Source: Cellulomonas denverensis
GTDB taxonomy: Bacteria; Actinomycetota; Actinomycetes; Actinomycetales; Cellulomonadaceae
DNA length: 64,000 nt
Direction: 5' to 3'
NCBI RefSeq assembly: GCF_012396125.1
Contig: NZ_JAAXOX010000011.1
Coordinates: 1 to 64,000, forward strand
Positions 17,054 to 26,700 of the stretch are shown here, piece after piece. The position numbers and the translations under genes are program-made. Within the stretch, counting starts at the first letter, position 1; the number at the start of each line of letters is the position of its first letter. A model generated the notes under the pieces. That model saw only the letters and a program-made list of their open reading frames with translations. It had not been told where the DNA came from and searched no databases.

Positions 17054-17090
17054 GCCCCGGACCTGAGCCCCGGCAGCCCGGCGGCGGTGG

Positions 17091-18260
17091 TCACGCGATG
17101 AGCGCGTCCACCGCCTCCGGGCTGAGCACGTGGTCGACCGCCATCGCGCTGGCGCCGAGGATGCCGACCTGGGATCGGGCCTGCGAGGTGACGATCCGCA
17201 GGTGCTGGGTGGCCAGCGGGAGGGTGCGGGAGTAGACCACCTCACGGATGCCGGCGATCAGGTGTTCGCCGGCCTCGGCCAGGATGCCGCCGATCACGAT
17301 CATCGACGGGTTGAGCAGGCTGACGCAGGCGGCGAGCACGGCGCCGATCTCCCGCCCGGCCTGGCGCACGGCGCGGCTGGCGGCGAGGTCGCCGGAGCGG
17401 ACCAGGGCGACCACGTCGGCGCCGGTGGCGGCGGTCAGACCCTGGCGGGTGAGGGCGGCAGCGACCGCGTGGCCGGAGGCGACGGCCTCCAGGCAGCCGA
17501 CGTTGCCGCACCGGCAGGGCACGCCCTCGGCGCCCGGGACGGCGATGTGGCCGATGTCCCCGGCGGTGCCCTGGGCGCCGCGGCGCAGGTCGCCGTCGCA
17601 GATCACGCCGGAGCCGATGCCGGTGGCGACCTTGACGAACAGCAGGTCGTCCACGTCCGGCCAGGCGGTGCGGTGCTCGCCGAGGGCCATCAGGTTCACG
17701 TCGTTGTCGACCAGCACCGGGGCGTGCAGCTGGGCGGCCAGGATGCCGGGCACGTCGACGTCGTCCCAGGCGGGCATGATCGGCGGGTTGATCGGGCGGC
17801 CGGTGGAGTGCTCGACCGGTCCGGGCAGGCCGACGCCGACGCCGGCCAGGTCGCCGAGGTCGCGGCCGTGCTCGGCGAGCAGGGTGCGGGCGGCGGTGAC
17901 CACCCAGTCCAGGACGACCTGGGGGCCCTCGGCGATGGCGAGCGGTGACTCGGTCTCGGCCAGGACGGTGCTGCCCAGGTCGGTGATCGCGGCGCGGGCG
18001 TGGGTGGCGCCGAGCTCGACGGCGAGCACGACCTTGGCGCTGGGGCAGAACGCGAAGGTGGTCGGTGGCCGCCCGCCGGTGGAGGTGGCCTCCCCGGCGG
18101 GGGAGATCAGGCCGGCGGCCATCAGCATGTCGACCCGGGCGGCGATGGTGGAGCGGGCCTGTCCGGTGGCTGCGGCCAGGTCGGCCCGGGTCCGGGGCCG
18201 ACCGTCCCGGAGCAGCTGGAACAGCTCGCCGGCACCGGTGTGCCGCTGGGGGAGCTTCAC
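17091..18260 (-). CDS. ROK family transcriptional repressor
   Basis: A 389-residue XylR/NagC-like regulator. N-terminal winged HTH at about residues 20-48 (RTRADLAAATGQARSTIAAR), then a ROK kinase-like domain with the zinc motif CRCGNVGCLE and DNDVNLMALGEHR. The ATP-binding start reads AVELGATHARAA instead of the DxGGTK of active kinases, consistent with a regulator. The GTG at 18260 has AGGAC a few bases upstream; a GTG at 18272 is the alternative. It is divergent from the sugar importer that heads the ebo-containing region and is its most likely regulator. Confidence 0.9.
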   Translation of the reverse strand: MKLPQRHTGAGELFQLLRDGRPRTRADLAAATGQARSTIAARVDMLMAAGLISPAGEATSTGGRPPTTFAFCPSAKVVLAVELGATHARAAITDLGSTVLAETESPLAIAEGPQVVLDWVVTAARTLLAEHGRDLGDLAGVGVGLPGPVEHSTGRPINPPIMPAWDDVDVPGILAAQLHAPVLVDNDVNLMALGEHRTAWPDVDDLLFVKVATGIGSGVICDGDLRRGAQGTAGDIGHIAVPGAEGVPCRCGNVGCLEAVASGHAVAAALTRQGLTAATGADVVALVRSGDLAASRAVRQAGREIGAVLAACVSLLNPSMIVIGGILAEAGEHLIAGIREVVYSRTLPLATQHLRIVTSQARSQVGILGASAMAVDHVLSPEAVDALIA

Positions 18261-18563
18261 GACGTCCTGCACCCCGTCAGTGAACCACGAAGTGACGTCC
18301 GCGTCGGCCGCTTTCGTCCAAGCTGTGCGGCACTTGTGCTTGGCAAGCGGCAAAAGGTCCCGTACCGTCCTGCTTGTCCGACTCGTCCGAGTTCGACAGT
18401 TTGTCAGGGCCGCGATGACGCGCCCCGCCCGCAAGCCGGACCAAGCCCACCCCATGACCTGGGGTGCGCTGTCCCTCACTTCTGTCGGTCACGATCACAT
18501 AACGCGCCGACGAACTCCTGACTTTTGATTGACAGCCGACGAAACTCTGGTGAGGATCGCCAC
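18261..18563. promoter_or_regulatory. Divergent control region between the ROK gene and the sugar importer operon
   Basis: Three hundred bases without a gene, less GC-rich than the surroundings. It holds two short palindromes that could be ROK operators: GCTTGGCAAGC (18338-18348) and ACTCGTCCGAGT (18378-18389). A TTGACA is present at 18529-18534 but has no convincing -10 before the ATG at 18564. Assignments are tentative. Confidence 0.35.
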
Positions 18564-20090
18564 ATGGTCAACGACGACCCCCAGCCGCTGCTCCAGATGC
18601 GCGGCATCGTGAAGGAGTTCCCGGGTGCCCGGGCGCTCGACGGAGTGGACCTGGAGGTCCTGCCCGGCGAGGTGCACTGCCTGCTCGGGCAGAACGGCGC
18701 CGGCAAGTCCACCCTGATCAAGATCCTGGCCGGGGCGCACCAGCCCACCGAGGGCACCGTCCTGGTCGACGGCCGCCCGGTCACCATCGCCACCCCGGTC
18801 GCCGCGCTCAAGCTCGGCATCGCCACCATGTACCAGGAGCTGGACGTGGTCGGCGGGCTCACCGTCGCGGAGAACGTCTACCTCGGCCACGAGCTCGCCA
18901 CCGCCGGTGTCCAGCACCGCCGCGAGGCCCGCCGGCACACCCGGGAGCTGCTGCGCCGCCTCGGCCACGCCGAACTGTCACCCAACCGGGAGGTCGGCAC
19001 GCTGTCCGCCGCCGCCCAGCAGGTGGTGTCGATGGCCCGGGCGCTGTCCCACGACGCGCGGGTGATCATCATGGACGAGCCCTCCGCGGTGCTGGACTCC
19101 GACGAGGTGCAGAACCTGTTCCGGGTGGTGCGCGAGCTCACCGCGTCCGGGGTCGCCATCGTCTACATCTCGCACCGGATGGAGGAGATCCGGGCGATCG
19201 GCGACCGGATCACCGTGTTGAAGGACGGCCGCACCGTCGCCGCGAACCTGCCGGTGGCGGACACCCCCACTGCCGACCTGATCAAGCTGATGACCGGCCG
19301 GAACGTGGAGTACGCCTTCCCGGCCCGTGTCGCGCGCGACACCGAGGGCGCTGCGGCGCCGGTGGTGCTCGACGTCGAGGGGCTGGCCCTGCGCGGCGTG
19401 TTCCGGGACGTCGGCTTCCAGGTCCGCGCCGGGGAGATCGTCGGGCTGGCCGGCCTGGTCGGCTCCGGCCGCTCGGAGATCCTGGAGACCGTCTACGGTG
19501 CCCGCCGGGCCACCGCCGGGACCGTCCGGGTCGGCGAGCGCCGGCTCCGGCCCGGGTCGGTGGACGCGGCGGTCCGGGCCGGGATCGGGCTGGCCCCCGA
19601 GGAGCGCAAGAGCCAGGGGCTGCTGCTCGACGAGCCGGTCTACCGCAACATCACCCTCGCCAGCTTCGGCCGGTTCGCCAGCGGGGGACTGCTGAACGAG
19701 CGCGCCGAACGCGCCGCCGCCACCGAGCAGGCCCGGTCGCTCGACCTGCGCCCGGCCGGGGTGGACCGGCCGATCCGCACCTTGTCCGGCGGCAACCAGC
19801 AGAAGGCGATGCTCGCCCGCTGGCTGGTGCACGGCTGCCGGGTGCTGCTGCTGGACGAGCCGACCCGCGGGGTGGACGTCGGGGCCCGGGCCGAGATCTA
19901 CGCCCTGATCCGGCGGCTGGCGGACTCCGGCGCCGCCGTGGTGGTGGTGTCCAGCGAGATCCCCGAGGTGCTCGGTCTGGCCGACCGGGTGCTGGTGGTG
20001 TCCGAGGGCCGGGTGGTGCACACCGGGCCCGCCGATCAGATCGACGAGCACGCCGTGCTCGACATGGTGATGGAAGGAAGTGCGGCGTGA
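18564..20090 (+). CDS. Sugar ABC transporter ATP-binding protein (RbsA/MglA type)
   Basis: A 508-residue double ATPase. Domain 1 has Walker A GQNGAGKS (42-49) and Walker B VIIMDEPS; domain 2 has LSGGNQQK and VLLLDEPT, with the usual non-canonical second Walker A (GLVGSGRSE). The start at 18564 leaves GAGG about eight bases upstream; an ATG at 18525 would add 13 residues. First gene of the operon opposite the ROK regulator and overlapped by the permease gene by four bases. Confidence 0.93.
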   Translation: MVNDDPQPLLQMRGIVKEFPGARALDGVDLEVLPGEVHCLLGQNGAGKSTLIKILAGAHQPTEGTVLVDGRPVTIATPVAALKLGIATMYQELDVVGGLTVAENVYLGHELATAGVQHRREARRHTRELLRRLGHAELSPNREVGTLSAAAQQVVSMARALSHDARVIIMDEPSAVLDSDEVQNLFRVVRELTASGVAIVYISHRMEEIRAIGDRITVLKDGRTVAANLPVADTPTADLIKLMTGRNVEYAFPARVARDTEGAAAPVVLDVEGLALRGVFRDVGFQVRAGEIVGLAGLVGSGRSEILETVYGARRATAGTVRVGERRLRPGSVDAAVRAGIGLAPEERKSQGLLLDEPVYRNITLASFGRFASGGLLNERAERAAATEQARSLDLRPAGVDRPIRTLSGGNQQKAMLARWLVHGCRVLLLDEPTRGVDVGARAEIYALIRRLADSGAAVVVVSSEIPEVLGLADRVLVVSEGRVVHTGPADQIDEHAVLDMVMEGSAA

Positions 20091-21121
20091 GCGGTCAGAC
20101 AGCGGCGGCGCCCCCGGCGGCCGAGCAGGCCCGGGTGGAGAAGCAGGCGGCCCCGCACCAGCGGTTCAGCTTCGGCGGGGCCGGGATGCGCAACATCGGG
20201 CTGATCATCGCCCTGGTGGTGCTCGGGGTGATCGGGTACGCCACCTCCGGCACCCGGTTCGCCAGCCTGGACAACCTGACGGTGATCGTGTCCACCGCAT
20301 CGATCATCGGGGTGCTGAGCATCGGGATGACCTTCGTGATCACCGCCGGGGGGATCGACCTGTCGGTGGGGTCGGTGCTCGGACTGGCCTCGGTGTGGGC
20401 GACCACGCTGGCCACCCAGACCATGGCCGACCAGTACGGCTGGATCGTGATGGTCGGCTGCGCGCTGGCGGTCGGTGTGGTCGCCGGCCTGATCAACGGG
20501 GTGCTGATCGCCTACGGCAAGGTGGTCGCCTTCATCGCCACCCTGGCCATGCTGGTCGCCGCCCGCGGCCTGGCCGAGCTGATCGCCCAGCGCCGCACCC
20601 AGCTGGTCACCGTCGACAGCTTCGAGTCCACCTTCAAGGGCGACCTGCTCGGGGTGCCGAAGATCGTCTGGATCTTCGCGCTGGTCGCGGTCGCCGGCTG
20701 GTTCCTGCTCAACCGCACCACCTTCGGCCGCCGGACCGTGGCCGTGGGTGGCAACCCGGAGGCCGCCCGGTTGGCCGGCATCCCGGTCAAGCGGCACACG
20801 ATGCTGCTGTACGCGCTCGCCGGTCTGGCCGCCGGCATCGCCGCGGTGATGATGCTGGCCCGCACCGGCGCCGGTTCCTCCACCAACGGCCAGCTGTACG
20901 AGCTGGACGCCATCGCCGCGGTGGTGGTCGGCGGCACCCTGCTGGCCGGTGGCCGCGGCACGATCGTCGGCACGGTGCTGGGGGTGCTGATCTTCGCCAC
21001 CCTGACCAACCTGTTCATCCAGAACAACCTGGACTCCTCGGTCCAGGCCGTCGCCAAGGGCGCGATCATCATCGCCGCCGTCCTGCTGCAACAGCGCTTC
21101 GTCTCCCGCACCCCCGGCTGA
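20087..21121 (+). CDS. Sugar ABC transporter permease (RbsC type)
   Basis: A 344-residue membrane permease with GMTFVITAGGIDLSVGSVLG at about residues 84-103, and TFGRRTVAVGGNPEAARLAG in the cytoplasmic coupling loop. The cytoplasmic N-terminus is Ala/Pro/Gln-rich and longer than usual. The GTG start lies within the ATPase stop (GTGA). The 76-bp interspersed repeat follows in the gap before the binding-protein gene. Confidence 0.93.
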   Translation: MSGQTAAAPPAAEQARVEKQAAPHQRFSFGGAGMRNIGLIIALVVLGVIGYATSGTRFASLDNLTVIVSTASIIGVLSIGMTFVITAGGIDLSVGSVLGLASVWATTLATQTMADQYGWIVMVGCALAVGVVAGLINGVLIAYGKVVAFIATLAMLVAARGLAELIAQRRTQLVTVDSFESTFKGDLLGVPKIVWIFALVAVAGWFLLNRTTFGRRTVAVGGNPEAARLAGIPVKRHTMLLYALAGLAAGIAAVMMLARTGAGSSTNGQLYELDAIAAVVVGGTLLAGGRGTIVGTVLGVLIFATLTNLFIQNNLDSSVQAVAKGAIIIAAVLLQQRFVSRTPG

Positions 21122-21140
21122 CGCGCGCCCGCCCCTGCTT

Positions 21141-21216
21141 CGCCGAGTTCGGTACTCCCGCTCCGGCTTCGGTACCCGCGCCACCGACCTCGTGGCCGGA
21201 GCACCGAGGTCGCACC
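21141..21216 (-). repeat. 76-bp interspersed repeat, copy 2 (inverted)
   Basis: Reverse complement of the repeat at 286-361 with five transitions in 76 bases. Read on the minus strand it holds CGACCTCG and CGAGGTCG separated by 12 bases, a perfect 8-bp hairpin that has one G-T mismatch in copy 1. It sits between a permease gene and its binding-protein gene, 61 bp before the latter's ATG, so it would lie in the transcript. Confidence 0.75.
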
Positions 21217-21277
21217 GCCCCGACACGTCCCTACCCACCCCTGCCCGCATTCCGGACATCCATCGAAGGAGATCGTC

Positions 21278-22318
21278 ATGTCCGTCCGCCGTTTGATCCC
21301 CCTGGCCGCCGTGGCCGGGCTTGTCCTGGTCGGCTGCACGTCGAACACCCCCGCCGAGGACACCGACGACACCGGTGGCGGGGCGGTGAACCAGGCCGTC
21401 TCCGACAACGACGAACCCGGCGACACCGTCGTGATCGGCTTCTCCGCCCCGGCCGCCGACCACGGCTGGATGGGCGCGATCACCACCGCCGCCCAGGCCG
21501 AGGCCGACACGTACGAGGACGTCGAGCTCCGGGTCGCCGAGGGCACCAACGACGTGAACCTGCAGATCAGCCAGATCGAGCAGTTCATCAACGACGACGT
21601 CGACGCCATCGTGCTGCTGCCCTTCGACGGGGGCGCCCTGACCGACGTCGCCACCAAGGCGATGGACGCCGGCATCCCGGTGATCAACGTCGACCGGGAG
21701 TTCTCCAGCCCGTTCGCCTCCCGCACCACGGTGCTGGGCGACAACTACGGCATGGGCGTCTCGGCCGGGACCTACATCTGCGAGCAGCTCGGCGACCAGC
21801 CGGACGCGGTGGTGGCCGAGATCGCCGGCATCGACTCGCTGCCGCTGACCCAGGACCGGTCGCAGGGCTTCGCCGACGCGCTGGACGGTTGCGGGCTGGA
21901 GGTCGCCAACCGGGTGGCCGCCGACTTCACCGTCCAGGGCGGGGAACAGGCGGCGGCGAACCTGCTGCAGGCCGCCCCGGAGATCGACGCGATCTGGAAC
22001 CACGACGACGACCAGGGTGTCGGCGTGCTGGCCGCGATCGAGAACGCCGGCCGGGACGAGTTCTTCCTGGTCGGTGGCGCGGGCTCGGCGAACATGATGC
22101 GCGAGATCCAGGACCCGGAGTCGGTGGTCAAGGCCACGGTCATCTACCCGTCCACCCAGGCCGCCGACGGCATCAAGCTCGCCCGGCTGGTGGCGCACGG
22201 CGACCGTTCGCTCAGCGACCTGGCCTCGTTCAGCGTGCCGCGCACCGTGCAGCTGTACGCCCCGGTGGTCACCGAGGAGAACGTCGACGAGTACATCGAC
22301 TCGGCCTTCGAGTCCTGA
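21278..22318 (+). CDS. Sugar ABC transporter substrate-binding lipoprotein (ribose/YtfQ type)
   Basis: A 346-residue lipoprotein: signal peptide with lipobox LVLVGC (Cys20), then an acidic linker and a Peripla_BP_4 fold (VVIGFSAPAADHGWMGAITT, DAIVLLPFDGGALTDVATKA, and IPVINVDREFSSPFASRT). The IPVINVDRE pattern recalls galactofuranose and inositol binders, but ligand specificity cannot be fixed by eye. AAGGAGA precedes the ATG. It completes the importer of the ROK-controlled operon and is followed by a 15-bp hairpin. Confidence 0.92.
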   Translation: MSVRRLIPLAAVAGLVLVGCTSNTPAEDTDDTGGGAVNQAVSDNDEPGDTVVIGFSAPAADHGWMGAITTAAQAEADTYEDVELRVAEGTNDVNLQISQIEQFINDDVDAIVLLPFDGGALTDVATKAMDAGIPVINVDREFSSPFASRTTVLGDNYGMGVSAGTYICEQLGDQPDAVVAEIAGIDSLPLTQDRSQGFADALDGCGLEVANRVAADFTVQGGEQAAANLLQAAPEIDAIWNHDDDQGVGVLAAIENAGRDEFFLVGGAGSANMMREIQDPESVVKATVIYPSTQAADGIKLARLVAHGDRSLSDLASFSVPRTVQLYAPVVTEENVDEYIDSAFES

Positions 22319-22321
22319 GCT

Positions 22322-22358
22322 GGTGCCCCGGGCCGGGGAGGGACCGGCCCGGGGCACC
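22322..22358 (+). terminator. Hairpin between importer and oxidoreductase genes (terminator or attenuator)
   Basis: Perfect 15-bp stem (22322-22336 with 22344-22358) and loop GGAGGGA, starting four bases after the binding-protein stop and only 21 bases before the next start codon. It may limit read-through so that importer and downstream enzymes are expressed at different levels. Confidence 0.6.
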
Positions 22359-22379
22359 GACCACGGAAGGAGCCCGTCG

Positions 22380-23561
22380 ATGGACGAGGCACACGGCGGC
22401 CGCACGCTCGGCGTCGGGATGGTCGGCTACGCCTTCATGGGCGCGGCGCACTCCCAGGCCTGGCGGACCGCACCCCGGTTCTTCGACCTGCCGCTGGCCC
22501 CGCGGATGCGGGTGCTGGCCGGCCGGGACCCCGGCGCGGTGAAGGCCGCGGCGGAACGGCTCGGCTGGGAGCAGACCGTCACGGGCTGGCCCGAGCTGCT
22601 GGACCGCGACGACGTGGACCTGGTGGACATCTGCACCCCGGGCCACACCCACGCGGAGATCGCGATCGCCGCCCTGGACGCGGGCAAGCACGTGCTGTGC
22701 GAGAAGCCGTTGGCCAACACCCTGGCCGAGGCGGAGGCGATGGTGGCCGCCGCCGAGCGTGCCGCCGCCCGCGGGGTGCGCTCGATGGTGGGCTTCACCT
22801 ACCGCCGGGTGCCCGCGGTGCAGCTGGCCCGCCAGCTGGTGGCGGACGGGCGGCTAGGCGAGATCCGGCACGTGCGGGTGCAGTACCTGCAGGACTGGCT
22901 GGTCGACCCGCAGGCGCCGTTGACCTGGCGGCTGGACAAGCAGCTGGCCGGCTCCGGTGCCCTGGGCGACATCGGGTCGCACGCGGTGGACCTGGCCCAG
23001 TTCGTCACCGGGCAGGCGCTGACCGGGGTGGCCGCCGCGCTGGAGACCTTCGTCACCGAGCGGCCCTACCCGGCCGGCGGTCCCACCGGTGGGCTGGTGG
23101 CCGCGCCCGGCGACACCACCGGGCCGGTCACGGTCGACGATGCCGCGGTGTTCCTGGCCCGGCTGTCCGGCGGGGGACTGGGGGTGTTCGAGGCCACCCG
23201 GTTCGCCACCGGGCGCAAGAACGCGCTGCGGATCGAGGTGAGCGGGTCGGCGGGGTCGCTGGCCTTCGACTTCGAGGACATGAACGTGCTGCAGTTCTTC
23301 GACGGGCAGGACGACGTGCAGGGTTTCCGGCGGGTGCTGGTCACCGAGCCGCAGCACCCGTACATCGCCGCCTGGTGGCCCGCCGGTCACGGCCTGGGCT
23401 ACGAGCACGCCTTCACCCACCAGGTGGTCGACCTGGTGGGCGCGATCGCCGCGGGCACCGACCCGGCACCGTCCTTCGCGGACGGGCTGGCGGTGCAGCG
23501 GGTGCTGGACGCCGTGGAGCGTTCGGCCGCCGACGACAGCCGCTGGACGGCGGTCGGCTGA
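22380..23561 (+). CDS. Gfo/Idh/MocA family NAD(P)-dependent oxidoreductase
   Basis: A 393-residue sugar or cyclitol dehydrogenase. The Rossmann start is GVGMVGYAFMGAAHSQAWR (about residues 10-28), followed by the family motif CEKPLANTLAEAE with its catalytic Lys-Pro. DIGSHAVDLAQFVTG lies in the substrate-binding sheet. Members oxidise or reduce hydroxyls on sugars, myo-inositol or glycosides; with adjacent TIM-barrel proteins this recalls inositol catabolism and 3-keto-glycoside chemistry (inference). GGAAGGAG precedes the ATG at 22380. Confidence 0.92.
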   Translation: MDEAHGGRTLGVGMVGYAFMGAAHSQAWRTAPRFFDLPLAPRMRVLAGRDPGAVKAAAERLGWEQTVTGWPELLDRDDVDLVDICTPGHTHAEIAIAALDAGKHVLCEKPLANTLAEAEAMVAAAERAAARGVRSMVGFTYRRVPAVQLARQLVADGRLGEIRHVRVQYLQDWLVDPQAPLTWRLDKQLAGSGALGDIGSHAVDLAQFVTGQALTGVAAALETFVTERPYPAGGPTGGLVAAPGDTTGPVTVDDAAVFLARLSGGGLGVFEATRFATGRKNALRIEVSGSAGSLAFDFEDMNVLQFFDGQDDVQGFRRVLVTEPQHPYIAAWWPAGHGLGYEHAFTHQVVDLVGAIAAGTDPAPSFADGLAVQRVLDAVERSAADDSRWTAVG

Positions 23562-23726
23562 GTACGTCCGTCAGTCCCGAGCCCACAACGACGTGGAAGG
23601 AGCAGGTGTGCGACCCCGCCGGCGACGGAGCCGGTGGCCCCTGTCATGACGAGGTCGGGTGCCGTTGCCGCTGCACGACCCGGACCCGACCCCGGCGACC
23701 AGACCCCCTGAGGAGCTGCATCACCC

Positions 23727-26700
23727 ATGAAGGATATCCAGCCGCGAGCTCATCGCGGCCGACGGCCGATCGCCGCCATCCTGGCGACGGTCCTGGCGGG
23801 AACGGCGTTCGCGCTGATCGGAGCACCCGCCCAGGCCCACGACGGCGTCGACCACGAGGCCGAACCGGGTGCCGAGGCGGCACTCGATTGGAGCAACTAC
23901 GAGAAGGTCACCCTGACCAAGGACGTCGGGGAGCCGATCGACCTGGCGGTGCTGCCCGACGGGCGGGTGCTGCACACCGCCCGCAACGGCGACGTCCGGC
24001 TGACCGACCCGGCCACCGGCGTCACCAGCATCGCGAACTCGATCCCGGTGTACGCGAACTCCGAGGACGGCCTGCAGTCCATCGGCATCGACCCGGACTT
24101 CGAGGAGAACGGCTGGGTGTACTTGGTGTACGCCCCGCCCGGGAACACCCCGGCCGGGAACGCCCCGAACACCCTGCCGGCCGGCGCGGACGAGTCCTAC
24201 TGGGACCAGTGGGTCGGCGTGAACCGGCTGTCCCGCTTCCAGTGGACCGGTGATGCGCTGGACCTGGCCAGTGAGCAGAAGATCCTGGACGTCGAGGTGC
24301 AGCGCGGTCAGTGCTGCCACGTCGGCGCCGACTTCGACTGGGACGCCGACGGCAACCTCTACCTGGGCACCGGGGACAACACCCCGGCGAGCACCCCGGG
24401 CGCCAACGGCTTCGCCCCCAACAACGACGCGCCGGGGATGAACCCGGGCTTCGACTCCCGCCGGGGTGCGGGCAACACCAACGACCTGCGCGGCAAGATC
24501 CTGCGGATCCACGTCGAGGAGGACGGCAGCTACACCATCCCGGAGGGCAACCTCTTCCCGGAGGGCACCGAGGGCACCCGCCCGGAGATCTTCGTGATGG
24601 GCGTGCGCAACCCGTTCAAGCTCGACGTCGACCCGGAGACGAACTCGCTGTCCTGGGGCGACTACGGCCCGGATGCCACCAAGGCGGTCGCCGACTCCGC
24701 GGGCCGGGGCCCGATGGGCCTGGTGGAGTGGAACGTCACCAGCCTGGACGACCCGCACAACGCGGGCTGGCCGTATGTCACCGGTGACAACTTCGCCTAC
24801 AACGACTGGGACTTCGCCACCGCGACCCCGGGGGCGTTCTTCGACCCGGAGAACCTGGTCAACGACTCGCGCTGGAACACCGGCCTGACCGAGCTGCCCC
24901 CGGCCAAGCCGGCCACGCTCTACTACGGCGACAGCCCCGGCGACCAGCCGTGGGACGAGCTGGTGAACTTCGGCACCGGGAACGGCCAGGGCCCGATGGG
25001 TGGTCCGGTCTACCACTACGACCCCGAATCGGGGGACAGTGCGTGGCCGGAGTACTGGGACTCCAAGGCGTTCTTCGGCGAGTTCTCCCAGGACTACATC
25101 GCCGCCTTCACCGTCGACTGGGACACCTTCGAGGTCACCCACATCGAGGACGTCACGCCGAATGCGGTGATCGGTTCGGAGGACTTCCCGCCGATCGACA
25201 ACCCGATGGACATCGAGTTCGGGCCGGACGGGTCGATGTACGTCCTGGACTACGGCGACGGCTTCTTCCGGGCCAACCCGGACGCCGGGCTGTACCGGAT
25301 CTCCTACGCGGAGGGGAACAAGTCGCCGCGGGCGGAGTTCACCGCCACCCCGGCCTCGTCCTCCGCCGCACCGCTGGAGGTCGCGTTCGACGCCGCGGAC
25401 TCCGCCGACCCGGAGGGGGCCGCACTGACCTACCAGTGGGACTTCGACGGGAACGGGACCTGGGACGCCGAGGGCGTCACCGCGTCGTACACCTACACCG
25501 AGCTGGGCCTGTACACCGCCCGGCTGCGGGTGACCGACCCGCAGGGCAAGTTCACCCTGACCAGCCACCCGATCTCGGTCGGCAACCAGGCGCCCGAGGT
25601 CACGCTGCAGTACCCGGCCGACGGCGGGTTCTTCGACTGGGGCCAGGCGGTGCCGTTCAAGGTGACCACCGCCGACGCCGAGGACGGCACCGAGACGGTG
25701 TGCAGCCGGGTGTCCTGGACCTACGGTCTGGGCCACGACGAGCACGCCCACCCGGAGAGCTCCGGCACCGGCTGCCAGGGTGCCTTCGCCACCGACCCGA
25801 ACTCCCCGGAGCACGGGCCCGGCGCGCTGCTGTACGGCGCCGTGGTGGTCAACTACACCGACGCCGGTGCCAACGGTGTCCCGGCCGCCCGCGGTGAGGT
25901 CACCGCCCGGCTGAACCCGAAGACCCAGCAGGCCGAGCACGCCGCACGCCAGGGCGTCACGGTCTACGCCGACGAGTCTGCCTCCGGCGGGAACGCTGTG
26001 CGCGGCCTGGGCACCGGGGACACGCTGACCTTCCGCCCGGTCAACTTCACCGGCATCACCGGTGCGGTGGTCCGGGCCAACGGCGGCGGGCAGATCCAGC
26101 TGCGCTGGGGTGGGGCCGACGCCCAGCCCTTCGCCACCGCCACCATCCCGGCCGGTGCCGGATGGAAGGACGTGGAGATCGCGTTCACCGCACCGGAGGG
26201 CACCGGCGATCTGGTGATCACCAGCGGCGACGATCTGGCGCTGGACTCGATCACCATGGTCGGCGCGGGCGTCGCGGACGTCACCGCCCCCACCGTGGCG
26301 CACACCCTCACCCCGGCCGAGCCGACCGGTGTGGGCGGCGTGTTCACCGAGCCGGTCCGGTTCACCGTGCAGCCCACCGACGACGGTGCGCTCCGCTCGG
26401 TGCAGTACAGCCGGGACGGCGGTGCCACCTGGATCACCCTGGCCGCGAACCAGCAGTACGGGGTGACCTTCGGTGAGAACGGGGTGTACGACCTGCGGTA
26501 CCGGGCCACCGACACCGCCGGCAACGTCTCCGAGATCGGCCAGGTCGCCTTCACCGTGGACCTGGACGCGCCGCAGGAGCCGACCGTCGACACCAGTCTG
26601 ACGGCGACCGTCGCCGCGGGCCGGGTCGGCTACGGCGACCCGGGCGTGGTCACGGTCGCGGTCGCCGCAGACGAGGGCACCGCCGATGGCGAGGTGGCGG

